Assembly (NCBI RefSeq): GCF_902859585.1
Contig: NZ_CADIJM010000006.1
Span: forward strand, 124,001-188,000
Reading direction: 5' to 3'
Source of the DNA: Achromobacter animicus
GTDB taxonomy: Bacteria; Pseudomonadota; Gammaproteobacteria; Burkholderiales; Burkholderiaceae_B
Length of the DNA stretch: 64,000 nucleotides
Shown: piece after piece, positions 60,104 to 64,000 of the stretch
How positions within the stretch are numbered: the first letter of the stretch is position 1
Layout: each line of letters starts with the position of its first letter
Translations under genes and position numbers: made by a program
Notes under the pieces: model-generated
Databases searched by the model: none
What the model was told of the DNA's origin: nothing
What the model saw: the letters and a program-made list of their open reading frames with translations, nothing else

Positions 60104-60728
60104 TGGCCACCTCGTTGGACGCCCTGGCCGGCGGCGTCGCTTCGGAGGTCTGGCCAGGCGGAATGTGCGGCAGCGTGTGGGCGATGCCCTTGTGGCAGTC
60201 GATGCAGGTTTTGGACCGGTCCGCGAGATAGGTCGAGTGCATGTTCTGCGCCCGCACGCTCTGGCGGGTGAAGTCCATGTATTCGTAGTTGTGGCAGTTG
60301 CGGCATTCCAGCGAGTCGTTCGCCTTGAAGCGCGCCCATTCGTGCTGCGCCAGTTCCAGCCGCTTGTCGACGAACTTCTCGCGCGTGTCGATGGTGCCGA
60401 AGATCTTGCCCCAGACCTCCTTGGACGCCTGCATCTTGCGGGCGATCTTGTCGGTCCAGTTGTGCGGAACGTGGCAGTCCGAGCATAGCGCCCGCACGCC
60501 GGAACGATTGGTGAAGTGGATCGTGCCCTTCAGCTCCGAGTACACGTTGTCGCGCATTTCATGGCAGCCGGTGCAGAACTTCTCGGTGTTCGTCAGTTCC
60601 ATGGCGGTGTTGAACGCGCCCCAGAACAGGATGCCGCCGATGAACCCGCCCACCGTCAGAAAGCCCAGGCTGAAGTGCACGCTGGGCCGGCGGATGATGT
60701 TCCAGTAACGCTTGATGAGCTTGACCAT
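60090..60728 (-). CDS. napC: Membrane tetrahaem cytochrome NapC
   Basis: 212 residues of the NapC/NirT family. One N-terminal membrane helix (about 20-42) precedes four CxxCH motifs: CTGCH, CSDCH, CRNCH and CIDCH. It oxidises quinol and passes electrons to NapB. The C-terminus overlaps ccmA by 14 bp. There are 16 bp between napB and napC. Confidence 0.96.
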   Translation of the reverse strand: MVKLIKRYWNIIRRPSVHFSLGFLTVGGFIGGILFWGAFNTAMELTNTEKFCTGCHEMRDNVYSELKGTIHFTNRSGVRALCSDCHVPHNWTDKIARKMQASKEVWGKIFGTIDTREKFVDKRLELAQHEWARFKANDSLECRNCHNYEYMDFTRQSVRAQNMHSTYLADRSKTCIDCHKGIAHTLPHIPPGQTSEATPPARASNEVANAAR

Positions 60729-60744
60729 GACGGGCTCCTGTCCC

Positions 60745-61221
60745 TTACTTCTTTTCGGGCGCCGGAGCAGATAGGCGCTTGAGGATCACGTCGATGTCCT
60801 GGAAATTGTTCGGGACCAGCGGCTTGGCCTCCGTTTGCGGCACGTGGCATTGCAGACAGAAGTACCGGCGCGGGGACACTTCGGCCAGCACGTTGCTGTC
60901 GCGGTCCATGTAGTGCGTCACGCTCAGCGGCACCGCCTGGGTCTGCTCGGTGTTCACGCGGGCGTGACAGGCCAGGCAGCGGTTGAAGTTCTTGTCGATC
61001 TGGTAGCCGTCGATCTTGTGCGGAATGGTGGGGGGCTGCATCGAGTACGTGCGCATGCGCCGCACGTCGCGGTTCTCGACCGGGGGCATCAGCGGCGGCG
61101 TGGCCGACTCGGTCAGGGGCGTCGGGCCCCGCATGGGATCGATCATCGGATCGGTCGGCGCGGCCCAGGCGTTGGCGCCGATCAGAAAGACCAGGGCGAT
61201 CGAAGTGGCGCGAATGTTCAT
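60745..61221 (-). CDS. napB: Periplasmic nitrate reductase dihaem subunit NapB
   Basis: 158 residues with a Sec signal peptide (ending AWA-AP near 20) and two CxxCH motifs, CLACH and CLQCH, with the NapB segments [24 protein letters not shown] and [31 protein letters not shown]. It transfers electrons from NapC to NapA in the periplasm. Confidence 0.96.
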   Translation of the reverse strand: MNIRATSIALVFLIGANAWAAPTDPMIDPMRGPTPLTESATPPLMPPVENRDVRRMRTYSMQPPTIPHKIDGYQIDKNFNRCLACHARVNTEQTQAVPLSVTHYMDRDSNVLAEVSPRRYFCLQCHVPQTEAKPLVPNNFQDIDVILKRLSAPAPEKK

Positions 61222-61240
61222 GAGCGTCTCCGTCGGGCCG

Positions 61241-63736
61241 TCAAGCCTTGGTGATCTTGACCGCGCACTTCTTGAAGTCGGTCTGGAACGAGATCGGATC
61301 GGTGGCGTCGAGCGTGACCTTGTTGATCAGTTGGCCGGCATCGAACCAGGGCACGAACACCAGGCCGCGCGGCGGCTTGTTGCGTCCGCGCGTTTCCAGC
61401 CGGGTCTGCATCTTGCCGCGCCGCGACGCAATCTCCACCAGTACGCCGCGCCGCAGGCCCATGGCCTGCGCGTCGTCCGGGTGCATGAAGCACACCGCAT
61501 CGGGAAAGGCTCGGTATAGCTCCGGCACGCGCCGCGTCATCGACCCCGAATGCCAATGCTCCAGCACGCGGCCGGTCGACAGCCAGAAGGGGTATTCCTC
61601 GTCCGGCACCTCGGGGGGCGGCTCATAGGGCAGGGCATAGATGTTCGCCTTGCCGTCGGGGTTGCCATAGAAGTTGAAGCCGGAGCCCACCTTCACGTAC
61701 GGATCCGCCTTTTCGCGATAGCGCCAGCGCGTCTCGACTCCGTCCACCACGGGCCAGCGCAGGCCGCGCACCTGGTGATAGGTGTCAAACGGCGCCAGGT
61801 CGTGGCCATGACCGCGGCCGAATTCCGCATATTCCTCGAACAGGCCCTTCTGCACGTAGAAGCCGAACGCCTTGGCCTCATCGTTGGCGTATTCCGGGTC
61901 CAGTTCCGTGTTCGGAAACTTGTTGACCTTGCCGTTTTCGTACAGCACCTGAAAGAGCGTCTTGCCCCGCAGCTCGGGCTTCTTGGCCAGCAGGTCCGCC
62001 GGCCAGACTTCGTCCGTGGTGAAGCGCTTGGAAAACTCCATCAACTGCCACAGGTCCGACCGCGCGCCGCTGGGCGCGTTGACCAACTGGTGCCAGAACT
62101 GCGTGCGGCGCTCGGCGTTGCCGTAGGCGCCTTCCTTTTCGACCCACATCGCTGTAGGCAGCACCAGATCGGCCGAGATCGTGGTGACCGTCGGGTAGGC
62201 GTCGGACACCACGATGAAGTTCGCCGGATTGCGGTAGCCGGGATACCCTTCGTTCAACATGTTGGCCGCGGCCTGCATGTTGTTGTTGACCATCACCCAG
62301 TAGGCGTTGATGGTGCCGTCCTTCAGCATCCGGTTCTGCAAGACCGCGTGCGCGCCAACCTTTTCAGGGATGGTGCCGTCGGGCAGCCCCCAGACCTCCT
62401 CGGCGCGCGCCCGGTGCTTCGGATTGGTCACGACCAGGTCCGCGGGCAGGCGATGCGAGAACGTGCCTACTTCGCGCGCGGTGCCGCAGGCGGACGGCTG
62501 GCCCGTCAACGAGAACGGGCTGTTGCCCGGTGTGGAAATCTTGCCCGTCAGCAGATGGATGTTGTAGACCAGATTGTTCGCCCACACGCCGCGCGTGTGC
62601 TGGTTGAAACCCATGGTCCAGAACGACATGACGCGAATCTTCGGATCGGCGTACAACTCGGCCAGCGCTTCCAGATTCCGCTTTGGCACGCCCGTCAATT
62701 TGGCGGTGTAGTCCAGGTCGTATTTGGAGACGAACTTTGCGTATTCATCGTAAGTGATCGGGCGCGAGCCGCCGGCGTTGTTGGCGTTCTTGGCGGCCTT
62801 TTGCAGCGGGTGCTCGGGACGCAGGCCGTAGCCGATGTCGGTGTTGCCTTCCAGGAATCGCGTGTGTTCGTCGATGAATTCCCGGTTGACGCGCTTGGTC
62901 TTGATGATGTGGTTGGCGATGTAGTTCAGGATCGCCAGGTCGGTTTGCGGCGTGAACGTCAAAGAGATGTCGGCCAGTTCATACGACCGGTTCTCGAACG
63001 TGGACAGCACCACCACCTTGGTATTGGGCTTGCTCAACCGCCTGTCGGTCACCCGCGTCCACAGGATGGGGTGCATTTCCGCCATGTTCGCGCCCCACAG
63101 CACGAAGGCGTCGGCGTTTTCGATGTCGTCGTAGCAGCCCATGGGCTCGTCGGCGCCAAAGGTGCGGATGAAGCCCACCGCCGCCGACGCCATGCAGTGG
63201 CGCGCGTTCGGATCGAGGTTGTTGGTCCGCAACCCCGCCTTCATCAGCTTGAGCGCCGCGTAGCCTTCCCAGATCGTCCACTGGCCCGAGCCGAACATGC
63301 CGACGGCTTCCGGGCCCTTGTCCTTGAGCACGCGTTTGAACTGTTCGGCCATGACGTCGAACGCCTGGTCCCACGACACCGGCGCCAGCTCGCCATCCTT
63401 GGCGTACTTGCCGTCCTTCATGCGCAGCAGCGGCGTCGTGAGCCGGTCGTTGCCGTACATGATCTTGGACAGGAAATAGCCCTTGACGCAGTTCAGGCCG
63501 CGGTTGACCTCGGCGTTGAAGTCGCCGTGCGTCGCCACGACCTGGTTGTCCTTCACCGCGACGTTCACGCCGCAGCCGGTTCCGCAGAACCTACAGGGCG
63601 CCTTGGACCACTTCAGCTTGGCGGCTTCCGAATCCGTCACGATGTTCTGCGTGTAGCCCACGATGGGGATGCCGGCTACCGTGGCGGCAGCGGCGGCGGC
63701 AGATTGCTTGATGAACTCTCTACGAGCTATGGACAT
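61241..63736 (-). CDS. napA: Periplasmic nitrate reductase catalytic subunit NapA
   Basis: 831 residues from ATG 63736 (GAGGAG 7 nt upstream), the usual NapA length. The Tat signal [19 protein letters not shown] is followed by the [4Fe-4S] motif [12 protein letters not shown] and the fourth Cys in LNCVKG. The molybdenum ligand is the Cys in [14 protein letters not shown], and the C-terminus [35 protein letters not shown] is a strong NapA match. It reduces nitrate to nitrite in the periplasm. Overlaps napD by 17 bp. Confidence 0.98.
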   Translation of the reverse strand: MSIARREFIKQSAAAAAATVAGIPIVGYTQNIVTDSEAAKLKWSKAPCRFCGTGCGVNVAVKDNQVVATHGDFNAEVNRGLNCVKGYFLSKIMYGNDRLTTPLLRMKDGKYAKDGELAPVSWDQAFDVMAEQFKRVLKDKGPEAVGMFGSGQWTIWEGYAALKLMKAGLRTNNLDPNARHCMASAAVGFIRTFGADEPMGCYDDIENADAFVLWGANMAEMHPILWTRVTDRRLSKPNTKVVVLSTFENRSYELADISLTFTPQTDLAILNYIANHIIKTKRVNREFIDEHTRFLEGNTDIGYGLRPEHPLQKAAKNANNAGGSRPITYDEYAKFVSKYDLDYTAKLTGVPKRNLEALAELYADPKIRVMSFWTMGFNQHTRGVWANNLVYNIHLLTGKISTPGNSPFSLTGQPSACGTAREVGTFSHRLPADLVVTNPKHRARAEEVWGLPDGTIPEKVGAHAVLQNRMLKDGTINAYWVMVNNNMQAAANMLNEGYPGYRNPANFIVVSDAYPTVTTISADLVLPTAMWVEKEGAYGNAERRTQFWHQLVNAPSGARSDLWQLMEFSKRFTTDEVWPADLLAKKPELRGKTLFQVLYENGKVNKFPNTELDPEYANDEAKAFGFYVQKGLFEEYAEFGRGHGHDLAPFDTYHQVRGLRWPVVDGVETRWRYREKADPYVKVGSGFNFYGNPDGKANIYALPYEPPPEVPDEEYPFWLSTGRVLEHWHSGSMTRRVPELYRAFPDAVCFMHPDDAQAMGLRRGVLVEIASRRGKMQTRLETRGRNKPPRGLVFVPWFDAGQLINKVTLDATDPISFQTDFKKCAVKITKA

Positions 63737-64000
63737 CGTCAATCTCCTCATTCATCGCGGCAAGCGTGTCGGAATGCTGATAGACCAGCGCGGATGCCAG
63801 CACGCCGTCCAGCCGCTGGATCTGCGCTATCTGCGCAAGCATGTCTTCGGTAGAGGGGGCTTCCAGGGTGACGACCAGCTTGCCGGTCTCGGAAGCGCCG
63901 TGGATTTCCGCGCCGCCGATCGCGAGGATCGCGCCGCGCACGTCCGCCAGCCGGCGTGGGGCGGCATGCACCACCATGCTGGCGATGTGCAGCTCGGGCG
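63720..64000 (-). CDS. napD: Tat-signal chaperone NapD, 5' partial
   Basis: About 93 codons are visible; the frame runs off the window end, so the start is outside ([16 protein letters not shown] is read just before the internal ATG 63977). NapD features include the N-terminal HIASMVVHA strand, [21 protein letters not shown], and [16 protein letters not shown]. It binds the NapA Tat signal peptide and delays export until the cofactor is inserted. Overlaps napA by 17 bp. Confidence 0.93.
   Translation of the reverse strand, partial: PELHIASMVVHAAPRRLADVRGAILAIGGAEIHGASETGKLVVTLEAPSTEDMLAQIAQIQRLDGVLASALVYQHSDTLAAMNEEIDDVHSS

Noticed and set aside
61550-63853. 767-codon open frame on the plus strand opposite napA
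   Set aside because: Pure antisense shadow of a highly conserved gene; no ribosome site or domain.

Overview
This window is high-GC, densely coded DNA from a betaproteobacterium, most probably an Achromobacter or a close Alcaligenaceae relative. The main reasons are a copper nitrite reductase whose ligands fall at Achromobacter xylosoxidans NiR spacing, a quinol-type nitric oxide reductase, a nap-ccm gene train, a GTP-dependent PEP carboxykinase, and many TRAP, LysR and acyl-CoA genes. No rRNA, tRNA, CRISPR array or intact insertion sequence was seen. All calls come from reading the sequence; no database search was run.

Layout. 1-2190: end of a flavin-binding protein gene, then a divergent HxlR regulator/MFS exporter pair that share a duplicated operator. 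2215-8789: a six-gene minus-strand operon (SDR, TRAP transporter PQM, split transketolase) with a divergent LysR gene; it looks like a catabolic unit for an unknown polyol or sugar-acid. 8822-13153: acyl-CoA synthetase and DmdC-like acyl-CoA dehydrogenase, then a Crp-type regulator. 13160-20007: a racemase, then a denitrification block with quinol nitric oxide reductase (norB), nirV, a Crp/Fnr regulator with an unusual cysteine tail, copper nitrite reductase (nirK) and a small cytochrome c. 20081-31516: mixed housekeeping and accessory genes (LysE exporters, glutathione reductase, DUF72, MocR regulator, GNAT, EamA transporters, carotenoid oxygenase, thioredoxin, M20 amidohydrolase).

31579-35912: an acyl-CoA cluster (enoyl-CoA hydratase, PECR-like reductase, TetR repressor, acyl-CoA synthetase) whose two divergent promoter regions share a TTGA-N7-TCAAC palindrome in three copies. 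36054-42727: pckG with leader hairpin and terminator, aldo-keto reductase/LysR pair, methyltransferase, macrodomain protein, a 3 x 34-bp tandem repeat and a diguanylate cyclase. 42835-45976: a stretch of poorly recognised exported or membrane proteins and a DUF2185 protein. 46097-47678: pirin and deoxyinosine glycosylase. 47858-52922: tetrathionate reductase ttrBCA behind a near-perfect FNR box. 52959-64000: minus-strand napDABC-ccmABCDEFGHI, mostly with overlapping genes.

Together the window carries much of an anaerobic respiratory kit: periplasmic nitrate reductase, nitrite and NO reductases, tetrathionate reductase, and the System I machinery that matures the c-type cytochromes NapB, NapC and the nirK-linked cytochrome. 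No N2O reductase is present here. The strongest candidates for something new are the kinase-free split-transketolase/TRAP operon, the Crp/Fnr protein with a C-terminal CxxCxxC plus pentapeptide repeats beside nirK, and the TTGA-N7-TCAAC regulon.
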